Source: Lingula anatina | Lineage: Eukaryota; Brachiopoda; Lingulata; Lingulida; Lingulidae | Assembly: GCF_001039355.2 (NCBI RefSeq) | Contig: NW_019775125.1 | Location: forward strand, 68,697-132,696 | Direction: 5' to 3' | Length of the DNA stretch: 64,000 bases | Shown: piece by piece, positions 23,801 to 34,996 of the stretch | How the letters are laid out: each line of letters begins with the position of its first letter | Position numbering within the stretch: the first letter of the stretch is position 1 | Position numbers and translations under genes: made by a program | Notes under the pieces: model-generated | What the model saw: the letters and a program-made list of their open reading frames with translations, nothing else | What the model was told of the DNA's origin: nothing | Database searches by the model: none

Positions 23801-26800
23801 TAATCAGGACCATTTTTGATTACGACCCGAGTCTGGTCATCTGAAATATTAAAAAAAAAATGTCAACTTGTATGCCACATTTTACCAATTTCCTATGAAA
23901 TTTGAACGATAACAATTTTTTTGAAGAAAAAAAAAAGTATAGCACCTTTAACCTGCAGACACTCAATAAAATTAACAAACAGCCAAAAATATGATTTATT
24001 GTATCATTTATAACAGACAATAAAAACATGAAGAACTAGAACTGGTTTTCTTTTAATTTCCTGGCAAGAAGAGGACGGGTGTAACTGTGTACTTCTAACC
24101 ATAGGCAGAAATGCCCCTGGGGGTGAAGGGTGTGGGGGGTTTGGGTATAAGGGTCATACTCATACTTGTCATACTCACAAGGAGAGATGTCCCTGTATCT
24201 ATTTTTGGGAATATTTTCAGGTAACCTGGCAGCATTCATAGTCATCCCAGGCTTCTTCCTGTACAATTGCTGAAAAAAGAAAAAAAAATGAAATCATGAG
24301 AAGCAGGATGGTACCCGAGACACAGAATATTTTCACACTCAACTGCACCAATATAAGAGAACACATTTTTCTCACTCTTGATGAACAGCAAGAAATGTGA
24401 ACAGCTTACTCTACAAGATTTAAAAGATATAATGTTCAAAATAGGTAATTTAAATACATAAGGATAAATAATGAAAATAGTTCATAAATATTACTTCAGA
24501 AAAATGTTGAGAACAATTTAAAATTTTAGTCATTTTGTTGATACTTAATACCTTGTGCTTATCAAGCAGAATGTCTAGTAGATAAAACACACGCATGCAC
24601 ATCACAACGCACCTCAAACTGTGCCACTGCTGCCCCACTCTCTATGCCTTCCTGGAAGAGCAGTAAGGACTCTGCCAACACATCACAACAACCTGACCTA
24701 CCTCAAACTGTGCCACTGCTGCCCCACTCTCTATGCCTTCCTGGAGGAGCAGTAAGGACTCTGCCAGCACGTCACCGTGGGTTGTGGTAGATATATGGTG
24801 TGTGTCTGGGATGTACTGGAACTCTGGCTCTTCCACTGGGTCATCTCCAACATACACTGGAAATGTACACAAGTTCACTGTTAATATCACCATAGAAACT
24901 TGTCCTAGTAATATACATCACTTCAGTGCATACATCAGCATGGAAACAGTTGCCAAGGAAATATACATTACTCCCATACATCACCATGGAAACAGTTACC
25001 ATGGAAATATATTTCACTTTGTTAAAGACATCACAATAGAAATGTAAATTATTATCACATAAAATAGACATGAAATGCATAAAAACACTTCAATAAAAAT
25101 CTATAGCAAATATAAAGGATATGACTGCATAAAACATCACAGTGTTGAACAAGTTCTGCCTTTTATATATGAAAAACAAGGTAGGGAACTGACTAAAACA
25201 AAGATGCTTTTTTTTTCCAGCTAACTCACCATTAGGTCTTACTATCAACTCTAGTTCTCCTGAATGGTTCTCTCTGGTTGCTCTGATGAACATAACAACC
25301 TGACAAGTAGGGAATGTACAGTTTTCCAGAAACCACTGATGATAATGTATTATACAAGCACAGATGAAAGTGAACTCAATAAAAAAATGCATGTGCTGAA
25401 GGCACAAAGCTTTATATGGGAGATTCTTGGAGCATGGCTCCAGTATATTATTCTTAGGGCCATTTTTATATCTGCATTTGACAACACCCTAAAATGAAAA
25501 AAAAAAAAAAAAAANNNNNNNNNNNNNNNNNNNNNNNNNNNNNNNNNNNNNNNNNNNNNNNNNNNNNNNNNNNNNNNNNNNNNNNNNNNNNNNNNNNNNN
25601 NNNNNNNNNNNNNNNNNNNNNNNNNNNNNNNNNNNNNNNNNNNNNNNNNNNNNNNNNNNNNNNNNNNNNNNNNNNNNNNNNNNNNNNNNNNNNNNNNNNN
25701 NNNNNNNNNNNNNNNNNNNNNNNNNNNNNNNNNNNNNNNNNNNNNNNNNNNNNNNNNNNNNNNNNNNNNNNNNNNNNNNNNNNNNNNNNNNNNNNNNNNN
25801 NNNNNNNNNNNNNNNNNNNNNNNNNNNNNNNNNNNNNNNNNNNNNNNNNNNNNNNNNNNNNNNNNNNNNNNNNNNNNNNNNNNNNNNNNNNNNNNNNNNN
25901 NNNNNNNNNNNNNNNNNNNNNNNNNNNNNNNNNNNNNNNNNNNNNNNNNNNNNNNNNNNNNNNNNNNNNNNNNNNNNNAAAAAAAAAAAAAAAAAATCAA
26001 GCATAATAATTTTTGAACAAGTAAAAAGTGCAGCAGAATCTAAAACAATCATAACAATGTAGTTTTTACCTGAAGATCTCTCTGGCATACAATGTCCTTA
26101 CTCACCTGTTCATGTGAATGCGTAGAGACGTCCCTCCTGTTTATCTGCAGCACCTGGTCCCCCTCATTGAGCCTGGGAATACACAGGTCTGCCGGAGAGC
26201 CTGGCGCCACACGGGACACGATGATGGGCATCCCCTGGTCAGCGCCACCCTGAAATAGCACCACGTCACATGATTCACGGTCACAAGTTTTATGCGTAGA
26301 GATAGAGGACATCTTTTTCAGTCAATGCCACCAAAAGGATGATGCGTGTGTGTGTGTTATATCTTATTTTTAATCACTGCTTTAAGAGTGATGTGATTTG
26401 CATCAGACAGAGGGCACCACTGTCAAGAGTCATGACAAGACAGACTGTAGGTATTGTGAGAAAACAAGCAATTTCAATAAATAAGCAAAGCTGCAACAGT
26501 TTCTCACACCAAATAAACCAGACTTAAAAGCAATCATATTTTTTTTCATAAATATTAATGAAAACTCATAGTGAGCAAATATAAATGCTGAAAATCTTAG
26601 AAGCCACCTTCTAACCTTCATTTTATAAATTTTATATTTCAAAAATAAAAAGTGAAAAACCTAGTTAAATATGAAATGCTGATAAACAGGAAGAATGTTA
26701 TGTTCAGATACTTTTTCATTATCCATTCTTCATATACAAGATAATAAAGTGTCTTGAAAAGAACATTAGCATTAATACTGTTCCATAAAATCACTGAATG

Positions 26801-29800
26801 GTGTCTATGTACAAAGCTAATGCAGATAGGGTAAGTAAGAACAAGTTTACATTTAAGCAAACCTTCATTTCTAAAATATTTTTCAGTTTGCTACCATCAT
26901 TATTTAAGGTTTAAGACAGAACTAATACTATACATTTTGAATATTGTGATGTAAACCATGATGTTAAGGCATTTTAAGGTATTATTAGTTAGTCTTAGTC
27001 TTAGTCTTCATTTGAGCCAACACAGTCCTTTTTAGTCAATCTTTCTTCATTAAATTTAATGACAAAAACTATGCCGATGTTACACCTATGGTAAGTTTGC
27101 AGGAAATGTTAGGTCAAATAACATCTATTAGAAATTTAATGAAATCCCTAGAAGTTTCATCTATCTAAAGGATATATAACTATAGTCTATGATGTCACAT
27201 GCACCATGAACTCATTATCTTTCCAACTTATGTGGTGAGACTTGGAATACGATATTCTATTACATATTTCTGATAAAAATCCCAAAGTTTATATTTAGTG
27301 CAAGCAGAAACATCAGGTCAGTTGATATTCTTAAAGTGAAGTTCTATCAAAAGCCTAAGTTCAATGGAATTAAATAGGTCATTTGAAGTTCAATGACCTA
27401 AACACACAACATTCAGGTCACTAACATATGATATACCACAATTAGGCCAAATGGCATTTAAAATGACCTAAATATTGGATTTAGGTCCATGGCACTCAGA
27501 ATGACCTAAATATTGGATTTAGGTCAACGGTGTTGAGTAGATTTCACAAACCTGGTGGGGTCTTGCTGGGTCCCTGCCTCGACAGTTGACCGACTTTACA
27601 AAGAAATAATGAATAATTACAGAATTGCATGGTATCACTACAATCACACTGGAATTGGGTTTACTACAGTGAAAATATGCTGTAATAGACGTATCTTGCA
27701 AGAGTTTTAGGGCTATAACAGACATTTAACCCCCCCCCCCTTACCGAATGTATTGAGGTCAACTGTTCATTGATTGTTTTACAGATAATCCAAGTTTATA
27801 TCATCATAAAGCTTATAATACGTTATCAGTCAAGGCAACGCTGTGCTATAAATAGAACTGTGCAGTTAAATAGGGCAGCGTGACCTACAAACAAATTTTC
27901 CCATAGCATGATATATAAAATTGAGACCCAACAATACCCCTTTGTTGACTATAAGTGAGTATCATGATGTCAATCACAGTATCTTACACACACGGCATAG
28001 AAAGCACTCTGGGGACAAGATGTGACTTTATAACTGTTTCAACAAACTGAAGAAATATCCGACTTAAATTATGCTAAAAACTCTATGCTACAGAATTTGT
28101 GCATTTTGCTATAAGCATGTGAAAAAACTGAACAGAAATAGAGCAATATGCAGGGCAAAATGTTGCTATCATTATCATTATATAATCAATTTCATGAATT
28201 TGAAATTATACTGTATCTTAGCCATTTCATACAAGGTGAAAATTAATAACACTTAGTCTACTTTATGCTAAAGAGAAGATGCATGCACTTGGAATGTTAT
28301 ACAAGCAATTGACAGTTCAGAGAAAATGATGCAGATTTCAAGATGCAAAACAATTTTCATCTTAAAATNCCCTAAAATGACAAAAAAAAAAAAAAAAAAA
28401 AAAAAAGAAAAAAAATTTAAAAAAATCAAGCATAATAATTTTTGAACAAGTAAAAAGAGCAGCAGAATCTAAAACAATCATAACAATGTAGCTTTTACCT
28501 GAAGATCTCTCTGGCATACAATGTCCTTACTCACCTGTTCATGTGAATGCGTAGAGACGTCCCTCCTGTTGATCTGCAGCACCTGGTCCCCCTCATTGAG
28601 CCTGGGAATACACAGGTCTGCCGGAGAGCCTGGCGCCACACGGGACACGATGATGGGCATCCCCTGGTCAGCACCGCCCTGAAATAGCACCACGTCACAT
28701 GATTCACAGTCACAAGTTTTATGTGTAGAGATAGAGGACATCTTTTTCAGTCAATGCCACCAAAAGGATGATGCGTGTGTGTGTTATATCTTATTTTTAA
28801 TCGCTGCTTTAAGAGTGATGTGATTTGCATCAGACAGAGGGCACCACTGTCAAGAGTCATGACAAGACAGTCTGTAGGTGTTGTGAGAAAACAAGCAATT
28901 TCAATAAATAAGCAAAGCTGCAACAGTTTCTCACACCAAATAAACCAGACTTAAAAGCAATCATGTTTTTTTTCATAAATATTAATGAAAACTCATAGTG
29001 AGCAAATATAAATGCTGAAAATCTTAGAAGCCACCTTCTAACCTTCATTTTATAAATTTTATATTTCAAAAATAAAAAGTGAAAAACCTAGTTAAATATG
29101 AAATGCTGATAAACAGGAAGAATGTTATGTTCAGATACTTTTTCATTATCCATTCTTCATATACAAGATAATAAAGTGTCTTGAAAAGAACATTAGCATT
29201 AATACCGTTCCATAAAATCACTAAATGGTGTCTATGTACAAAGCTAATGCAGATAGGGTAAGTAAGAACAAGTTTACATTTAAGCAAACCTTCATTTCTA
29301 AAATATTTTTCAGTTTGCTACCCTCATTATTAAAGGTTTAAGACAGAACTAATACTATACATTTTGAATATTATGATGTAAACCATGATGTTAAGGCATT
29401 TTAAGGTATTAATAATTAGTCTTAGTCTTCATTTGAGCCAACACAGTCCTTTTTAGTCAATCTTTCTCCATTAAAATTAATGACAAAAACTATGCCGATG
29501 TTACACCTATGGTAAATTTGCAGGAAATGTTAGGTCAAATAACATCTATTAGAAATTTAATGAAATCCCTAGAAGTTTCATCTATCTAAAGGATATATAA
29601 CTATAGTCTATGATGTCACATGCACCATGAACTCATTATCTTTCCAACTTATGTGGTGAGACTTGGAATACGATATTCTATTACATATTTCTGATAAAAA
29701 TCCCAAAGTTTATATTTAGTGCAAGCAGAAACATCAGGTCAGTTGATATTCTTAAAGTGAAGTACTATCAATAGCCTAAGTTCAATGGAATTAAATAGGT

Positions 29801-30785
29801 CATTTGAAGTTCAATGACCTAAACACACAATATTCAGGTCACTAACATATACCACAATTAGGCCAAATGGCATTTAAAATGACCTAAATATTGGATTTAG
29901 GTCCATGGCACTCAGAATGACCTAAATATTGGATTTAGGTCAACGGTGTTGAGTAGATTTCACAAACCTGGTGGGGTCTTGCTGGGTCCCTGCCTCGACA
30001 GTTGACCGACTTTACAAAGAAATAATGAATAATTACAGAATTGCATGGTATCACTACAATCACACTGGAATTGGGTTTACTACAGTGAAAATATGCTGTA
30101 ATAGACGTATCTTGCAAGAGTTTTAGGGCTATAACAGACATTTAACACCCCCCCCCCCCCTTACCGAATGTATTGAGGTCAACTGTTCATTGATTGTTTT
30201 ACAGATAATCCAAATTTATATCATCATAAAGCTTATAATACGTTATCAGTCAAGGCAACGCTGTGCTATAAATAGAACTGTGCAGTTAAATAGGGCAGCG
30301 TGACCTACAAACAAATTTTCGCATAGCATGATATATAAAATTGAGACCCAACAATACCCCTTTGTTGACTATAAGTGAGTATCATGATGTCAATCACAGT
30401 ATCTTACACACACGGCATAGAAAGCACTCTGGGGACAAGATGTGACTTTATAACTGTTTCAACAAACTGAAGAAATATCCGACTTAAATTATGCTAAAAA
30501 CTCTATGCTACAGAATTTGTGCATTTTGCTATAAGCATGTGAAAAAACTGAACAGAAATAGAGCAATATGCAGGGCAAAATGTTGCTATCATTATCATTA
30601 TATAATCAATTTCATGAATTTGAAATTATACTGTATCTTAGCCATTTCATACAAGGTGAAAATTAATAACACTTAGTCTACTTTATGCTAAAGAGAAGAT
30701 GCATGCACTTGGAATGTTATACAAGCAATCGACAGTTCAGAGAAAATGATGCAGATTTCAAGATGCAAAACAATTTTCATCTTAA

Positions 30786-30821
<36 letters not shown>

Positions 30822-31249
30822 GCCACCATGCACAGCAAGCAAGCTTTTTCTGTATTTGTTAAGAGACAGTCCTAAAGGAACTTTGGTTTAAACAGATCTG
30901 CTGTCAACTTCTTTCAATAATGTCATTAATTGAAACATTTAAACATAGCTGATAAAACTCAATGGTCAAAGATTGATTCTGAATCAAAATAATAATACAG
31001 TTTCACGTAATAAAAGCTGAAAATTTCAAAAAGGAAAACAAAATTTTACAAATATCAGAAAATATACCTGATATTTTGATATTTTACCAAAATGACCATT
31101 AACACAAGAAAAAAGAAGAAAAATTGTTTAAAAAAAGATATGATATTGAAAAAACTTACTTTGACGTTGAATCCAAACCTCCCCTGGTCATCTGGCCTCA
31201 TTCTGATAACCACCAGTCCTTGACCATCCACAAACCCATTGCCATTTGG
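20769..31249 (-). CDS. PTPN4/PTPN3-like protein tyrosine phosphatase, PDZ + PTP half (12 exons)
   Basis: This gene encodes a cytosolic non-receptor tyrosine phosphatase that removes phosphate from phosphotyrosine; in the PTPN3/PTPN4 family a FERM domain targets it to membrane or cytoskeleton and a PDZ domain binds partner C termini. Twelve minus-strand exons with GT/AG borders and compatible phases join to 418 codons: 31160-31249, one copy of the PDZ exon (28535-28678 or 26106-26249), 25230-25299, 24702-24856, 24179-24269, 23779-23840, 23348-23494, 23008-23136, 22597-22745, 22027-22162, 21208-21253 and 20769-20806. PDZ covers residues about 11-98 with the GFNV ligand loop. The PTP domain has the KNRY loop (175-178), WPDHG (311-315), [10 protein letters not shown] with Cys345 and Arg351, and Q-loop Gln389/Gln393. 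All catalytic residues are intact. The FERM half is not seen. PTPN3 and PTPN4 are vertebrate duplicates, so no single symbol is given; the sequence looks slightly closer to PTPN4. Confidence 0.95.
21208..21253 (-). CDS. PTPN exon: [14 protein letters not shown] helix
   Basis: A 46-base exon (phase 0 to 1) with acceptor atttcag and donor GTAAGT, encoding [15 protein letters not shown]. It continues the Q-loop and the C-terminal helix of the PTP domain. Confidence 0.93.
21764..22008. mobile_element. GATCGATC-type MITE, copy 1
   Basis: A roughly 245-base palindromic element. The left end reads CCATTCCCACAGATT, GATCGATCTATCTCCCTGGG and GAGTCTCACT; the right end inverts to GGGTTCCCATACTTAGATCG, ATCC and CTAACTCCCTGGGGGTA. 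Long imperfect terminal inverted repeats and no protein. It sits in the intron next to the catalytic PTPN exon. Related copies are at 32325, 47854 and 53202. Confidence 0.75.
22027..22162 (-). CDS. PTPN exon: P-loop and Q-loop
   Basis: 136 bases completing [17 protein letters not shown], including the P-loop arginine, then [20 protein letters not shown]. Acceptor is tatttcag, donor GTGAGT. A GATCGATC-type MITE ends only about 20 bases beyond the donor in the following intron. Confidence 0.96.
22597..22745 (-). CDS. PTPN exon: WPD loop and catalytic cysteine
   Basis: 149 bases. Encodes the WPDHG general-acid loop (Asp313 of the assembled 418 residues) and ends within the catalytic motif at VVHC, Cys345, with the next codon split by the intron. 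Donor is GTATGT. Both catalytic residues are present, so the enzyme should be active. Confidence 0.96.
23008..23136 (-). CDS. PTPN exon: KCHQYWP strand of PTP domain
   Basis: 43 codons, phase 0 at both ends, beginning [12 protein letters not shown]. This is the KCxxYWP motif found across classical PTPs. The middle ([17 protein letters not shown]) is the variable part of the domain. Confidence 0.95.
23348..23494 (-). CDS. PTPN exon: YIAAQGPLP and DYWEMIWEQ motifs
   Basis: 49 codons, phase 0 at both ends, from [10 protein letters not shown] through [18 protein letters not shown] to LTTKMERGR. These are PTP conserved motifs in the usual order. Donor is AGG|GTCAGT. Confidence 0.95.
23515..23715. 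repeat. Degenerate tandem repeat in a PTPN intron
   Basis: Many imperfect units of about 20-25 bases, such as TTACATATTGATACTTGTTG, fill most of the 284-base intron between the exons at 23348 and 23840. Confidence 0.8.
23779..23840 (-). CDS. PTPN exon: NANFVN strand of PTP domain
   Basis: 62 bases encoding [27 protein letters not shown] is a PTP signature motif. Donor GTAAGT, acceptor atatttcag. Confidence 0.94.
24179..24269 (-). CDS. PTPN exon: start of PTP domain
   Basis: 91 bases, phase 0 to 1. It encodes [30 protein letters not shown], containing the KNRY phosphotyrosine-recognition loop. Acceptor tttttcag and donor GTGAGT. Each intron-phase join to its neighbours restores family sequence. 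Confidence 0.95.
24611..24775. repeat. 89-bp tandem duplication of a PTPN exon end
   Basis: 24611-24686 repeats 24700-24775 with few changes. Each copy carries the last ~70 coding bases of the linker exon plus a donor site. The copies differ at the sequence before GAAGGC (CTCCTCCAG versus CTCTTCCAG on the minus strand). Confidence 0.9.
24613..24651 (-). CDS. Candidate 13-codon alternative micro-exon in PTPN linker
   Basis: The second copy of an 89-base tandem duplication contains ctcttccag followed by 39 open bases ([13 protein letters not shown]) and donor GTGCGT. In the first copy the same place reads CTCCTCCAG and is coding. Spliced after GAG at 24702 it would repeat 13 residues in frame before QLYRKK. 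Reading through from the first copy instead reaches a stop codon. Splicing is inferred only; the copy may be inert. Confidence 0.35.
24702..24856 (-). CDS. PTPN exon: PDZ-PTP linker
   Basis: 155 bases encoding the acidic linker [18 protein letters not shown] through [10 protein letters not shown], ending phase 0 at GAG|GTAGGT. The PEFQYIPD stretch and the helix ending QFE occur in vertebrate PTPN4. The 3' part of the exon and its donor are tandemly repeated 89 bases downstream (see 24611-24775). Confidence 0.9.
25230..25299 (-). CDS. PTPN exon: end of PDZ domain
   Basis: Seventy bases, phase 0 to 1, encoding [23 protein letters not shown]. This is the last helix and strand of the PDZ domain. 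Acceptor is ttgtcag and donor GTGAGT. It joins HEQ of the preceding exon to give the HEQVVMFI helix seen throughout the family. Confidence 0.92.
25515..25978. other. Assembly gap (464 N)
   Basis: Run of N flanked on both sides by poly(A). Comparison with copy B at 28380-28426 suggests that little real sequence is missing. Confidence 0.99.
26106..26249 (-). CDS. PTPN exon: PDZ core, copy A (probable allelic duplicate)
   Basis: This encodes the same 48 residues as 28535-28678. The coding differences I see are synonymous (ATA/ATC for Ile, GGT/GGC for Gly). It sits in a 2.4-kb block duplicated head to tail, with a 464-base N gap at its left edge and a single N at its right edge. If both copies were really in one chromosome, splicing both would insert a duplicated half PDZ domain in frame. 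I think it more likely that this is the other haplotype. Confidence 0.85.
27315..27526. promoter_or_regulatory. Cluster of AGGTCA nuclear-receptor half-sites
   Basis: Seven perfect AGGTCA/TGACCT hexamers at 27315, 27376, 27394, 27415, 27464, 27502 and 27521, with further ones at 27111 and 27756. Two units of AATGACCTAAATATTGGATT contribute. AGGTCA is the core half-site for many nuclear receptors. The cluster recurs in copy B. Binding is inferred. Confidence 0.4.
28370..30788. repeat. Duplicated block with PDZ exon, copy B
   Basis: Starts with the same CCCTAAAATGA flank as copy A and continues past copy A's end into an (AAT)n tract (about 30786-30820) and unique sequence leading to the upstream PDZ exon. 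This is the copy contiguous with upstream sequence. Confidence 0.9.
28535..28678 (-). CDS. PTPN exon: PDZ core, copy B
   Basis: This 48-codon exon is phase 0 at both ends and begins GGADQGMP, directly continuing GFNVK of the exon at 31160-31249. It carries [13 protein letters not shown] and [10 protein letters not shown], typical of PDZ strands and helix. The donor is CAG|GTGAGT. A second donor 36 bases downstream (CAG|GTAAAA, after 28499) would add 12 residues and is probably unused, because joining at the first donor restores the family sequence. An almost identical copy lies at 26106-26249. Confidence 0.9.
30821..31159 (-). other. PTPN intron sequence
   Basis: AT-rich sequence between copy B and the first PDZ exon; nothing recognised. 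Confidence 0.5.
31160..31249 (-). CDS. PTPN exon: start of PDZ domain
   Basis: Ninety bases, phase 0 at both ends, acceptor ttttccag and donor gtaagt. It encodes 30 residues ending GRFGFNVK, the carboxylate-binding loop of the PDZ domain. The N-terminal part beginning PNG matches the linker just before the PDZ domain in vertebrate PTPN4 as I remember it. This is the most upstream exon of the gene that I can assign confidently. Confidence 0.93.
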
Positions 31250-32832
31250 CTGGAAAAATACATAAGGCAGTGATCAATACAGGATTCCAAATATGCAATG
31301 CAATTTCATTAAGTACGAATTGCACTCTTTGCTTAGTATCATTAAGTTTATCTTCGTGTCAATCTTGAAATTTAACCACCACATTCTGCTTTTCCATGTG
31401 CCTGAAAAGTATGACATTATTATTAAGTGACACAGACACAAAGAAAAAGGATAGAGGAATCTCATCTCTTCCTATACACAGCACCTGAAAAGTAACAACT
31501 CCTAAGCACCACAACACTTAAACAATTATGCGACATTTTGAGCAGACCTCTATCATCTATCTGGATCTCAGGCGGACTGAATTCTGCTGTCTTGCTCATC
31601 AGCTCATTTATAAGCACAATCAAACACAAACATCACACCAAACAAACATTCACAGATAAAACCCAGCCACCCTTTCCACTGAAGCTGACATTTCCTAGAA
31701 CTAAGACTTGATAACTTTACTCCAATGCCTGGTTTTCAATTTCTCACAACAAGGCAAGAAGTGCCCACAAACCCAGTAATTCCATAAACTTGATACTTGA
31801 TCTTTTCCATGCATTGCAAAACTGATTTGTTTTGCTTAATTTCATCTATAATCCATACTTCAGACAAAATCTGATCTTTTCTGCAGAGAGTGCATGCCTT
31901 CAGAAATCACTGTTACAAAGATCATGTTTTTAAATTGTATACTTCCAGGTAATAGGGGGAGTGGTAGACAAAAGCCGATATATTATAGCTTTGTCAAATG
32001 TTTTCTATTCCTATTTTCCCAGAAATTATTGATTTGCCAATCATGAAAACAGTGTTGGACTTGATAGGGAGATTTCTGTTGGCTAAGTCAGTTTTCGCAG
32101 TAAGCATAGGTTTCCATTGTAAGGAAAAGGACACTAAATTTCTGACACTGCCACCATCAGCAATGTCAAATATTCTACTGAAACCATTAAACAAAACATA
32201 AAAGAGGTGTGTTGATAAAAATACTGAAATCATACAAACAGATAAGATAATGTATCAGTGTTAACAAGTCAACAGTGGGAGTGTCTTTCCATCTGAAGGA
32301 AGAGTGCTACTGTACCACCAGACTTAGACCCCATTCCCAGAGATTAGATCGATCTAATTTAGATCGACCTAACTCCCTGGGGGTTCACGCTAAAAAGCTG
32401 TCAGCCGAGCGGGCACGAAAGTTAATTACCCCCTTACAACTTGTAGTAGACGGGACGGACATTTAAGCTGGATTATCTGACAGTAATCTAGTGAGACTCC
32501 CCGCGGAGATAGATCGATCTAAAAGCTCTGGGAATACGCCCTTAAACCACACAAGATTTCTTTTCTTTCCTTTCCAGTCACAACACAGTCACTTCAAAAG
32601 AAGTCTGCTGCACTGATTTCTGGTTAGAAACCACCAACCGAACCAAAACATCACACAGAATCACGAATATAACTTTGGTCACGCAAAGACTGTTCACAGG
32701 ATTTTCTTTCTGTCTAAAAACAATGTCAGAACACAATGAAAGGGTTCTTTTCTAGTATTAAAAAAAAAAAAAGGAGAGAAAATGTTCAATGTTGATTGCT
32801 TTTGATTTATTGGACATCACATGTTCAGCTTA

Positions 32833-32882
<50 letters not shown>

Positions 32883-34959
32883 CACCTGACACCTGAATAT
32901 TTTAGTTGTGATATCAAAAATATTTCATAAAAGACATTTTTTACACTAAGTAAAAATAAAAATGTCCCATAACATTAAAAAAAATTATATATATTTTGCA
33001 TTCAGTCTTGATTCAACAGCAGTGTGTTTAAAAATCCAAGAAGTCACCTAATATCAACCCTGCCATCCTGTTTATCCAGGCATTTCACTTCTCCTCACAT
33101 TATTTCACTGAACACAGTTCCTCTGAGAAAAGATTTAAAGGTCTGTTCAACCGCATGCTTTTTTTTTTTTTTCAGATAAGCTACAAATCGGCATCATGAA
33201 ATACAGAAATTTTGCACCATGATGGTTAAAATCTCAGGGGGCCTGGCCTGTTTTGTCTTGTTGCTCCTAGCTTATTGAGCTATTACAGCTGTGACCAGAC
33301 TTGGATTGAGATGAAAACCTTCTTGAAATCTAAATGTTTAAGTAGAGTGGAGTTTGGCTACAATTCAGTGCTTGGATAGAGAGATTTTGGTGCTGTCTAG
33401 ACAGTGTTTTGCCTCAGACACAGTTAGCATTCTCCTGGCTTTACCCTGATCACATCTTAACATTTATGATATCACATACTGTACATGTTTGTTTTTGTTG
33501 TATAACAAGGACACCTGCTTTGAAGTGATGTAAATTACAGGACAGTCAGCTGATAGTTAGCTGCAAAATATTCCAATTATATTTCAGATTCATTAGGGCA
33601 AAAAGCCCTATCAACTACAGCTGTACATCTTAAGTTTTTCCCAAATTAGCATTGCTTTGGTGCAATGTTTTGTCACTAATCACAGGAATCAAAATCTATA
33701 AAGAGGGACTCCAGTGAGGACTGAACATGGAAACCTGCCCAAAAATATAATAAAACATGGCATCCTCCAAGAACCCCTCCATGTTTGTACCTGAAAATAA
33801 TTGCAAATGAAGACATCCTGATGTTTGCCGTGTCCTGAAGATTGTCCTAGAAGTCCATTTCCAAATTCCAAACAATTTTAATTTTATCACACAAGGACAA
33901 TGACTTTCCCACATATTAGCCTGCTGTTAATGGGAGTCTTATTTGCAAGAGAAAACAACTTGCTGTTTGTAGACATATTAATATTCATCGTTCCGGTCCC
34001 AGAACTGACAGCATGACATACGTGTGGTTTGAGGAGAGGTGTGTGCTACTGGAAGCCTCTCTCTAATAAGCTATGGCTGCACTTTGGCTCCTCAAGGACA
34101 AAGAGACAGCTATCCCTTCAGCCTAGTTTACTTTACCAAAATGCTTCACAACTTACGTTTCTCTGATGAAAATACAACATGCTGTGTCCCCTTTTCTTTT
34201 AAAATTATTAATGACTTATTTCTTGATTTTCAATTGTTTTATATCATTAAACTATGTTTTTCTTACATGAAATAATGTCACATATATCCCCATTCTTTTT
34301 TGAGAAATCTTTGCATTCACTGGACAAGAAAAAAAAAAATCAATAAAGTGGGAAAAGGAAGAGGGGTCACTTTCACATTTATCTTTGTTCTCATTGCACA
34401 AGAACAGAGGAAAAGATTGAAGTGGATGGGAAAAAGGGATTACTTTCACATTCATCTCCAACCTTACCTCTAACTTTTCTCAGGGTTTTGCTTGATACAT
34501 ATTCTCTTTTTTTAAACCTCATTTGCACATCGATAAATAATATATTAGGTAACTTTCTCCCTCTGTCTATTTCTCTCTCTCTCTCAAAGTAACATTAATT
34601 TTGTCAGGTGTGCTAAGTATGGCTAATGGAACCCATACATAATTCTGCAAAAGGCCAGATATATATAGTCTCTATGTTTACTTTCTTGGAGCACCACAAA
34701 TATCTGTAATTGACCATTAAAATAACCCAACATTTTTTATTTCATAACAGACTCTGAGTTAGACATACAGAAACTGCATCATTTTCCACTAAAAACACAT
34801 CAAAGACAATAACGAGGGATAATTGCTTCTGTTTGTGCTTTGAAAATAGGTATAAACTTTGGGTGAACAGGTGAACACATAAAGTATTAGTCTGTTTTTC
34901 TTTTCAAATGCACTTACTGGGTTGGGGTTAGGGGGGTTAAGAGGTAAAAGCAATGTCTG

Positions 34960-34996
<37 letters not shown>

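Larger units (their letters stand above)
25487..28368. repeat. Duplicated block with PDZ exon, copy A (contains N gap)
   Basis: Starts CCCTAAAATGA, then poly(A), a 464-base N gap (25515-25978), poly(A), and sequence nearly identical to 28430-30788. Ends at CTTAAAAT just before a single N. Carries the duplicate PDZ exon at 26106-26249. The true gap is probably short, since copy B has only about 50 bases of A-rich sequence there. Confidence 0.9.

Noticed and set aside
26070-26105. Alternative donor adding 12 residues to the PDZ exon
   Set aside because: Joining at the first GTGAGT restores the HEQVVMFI helix known in the family; the extension would insert residues in a PDZ helix.
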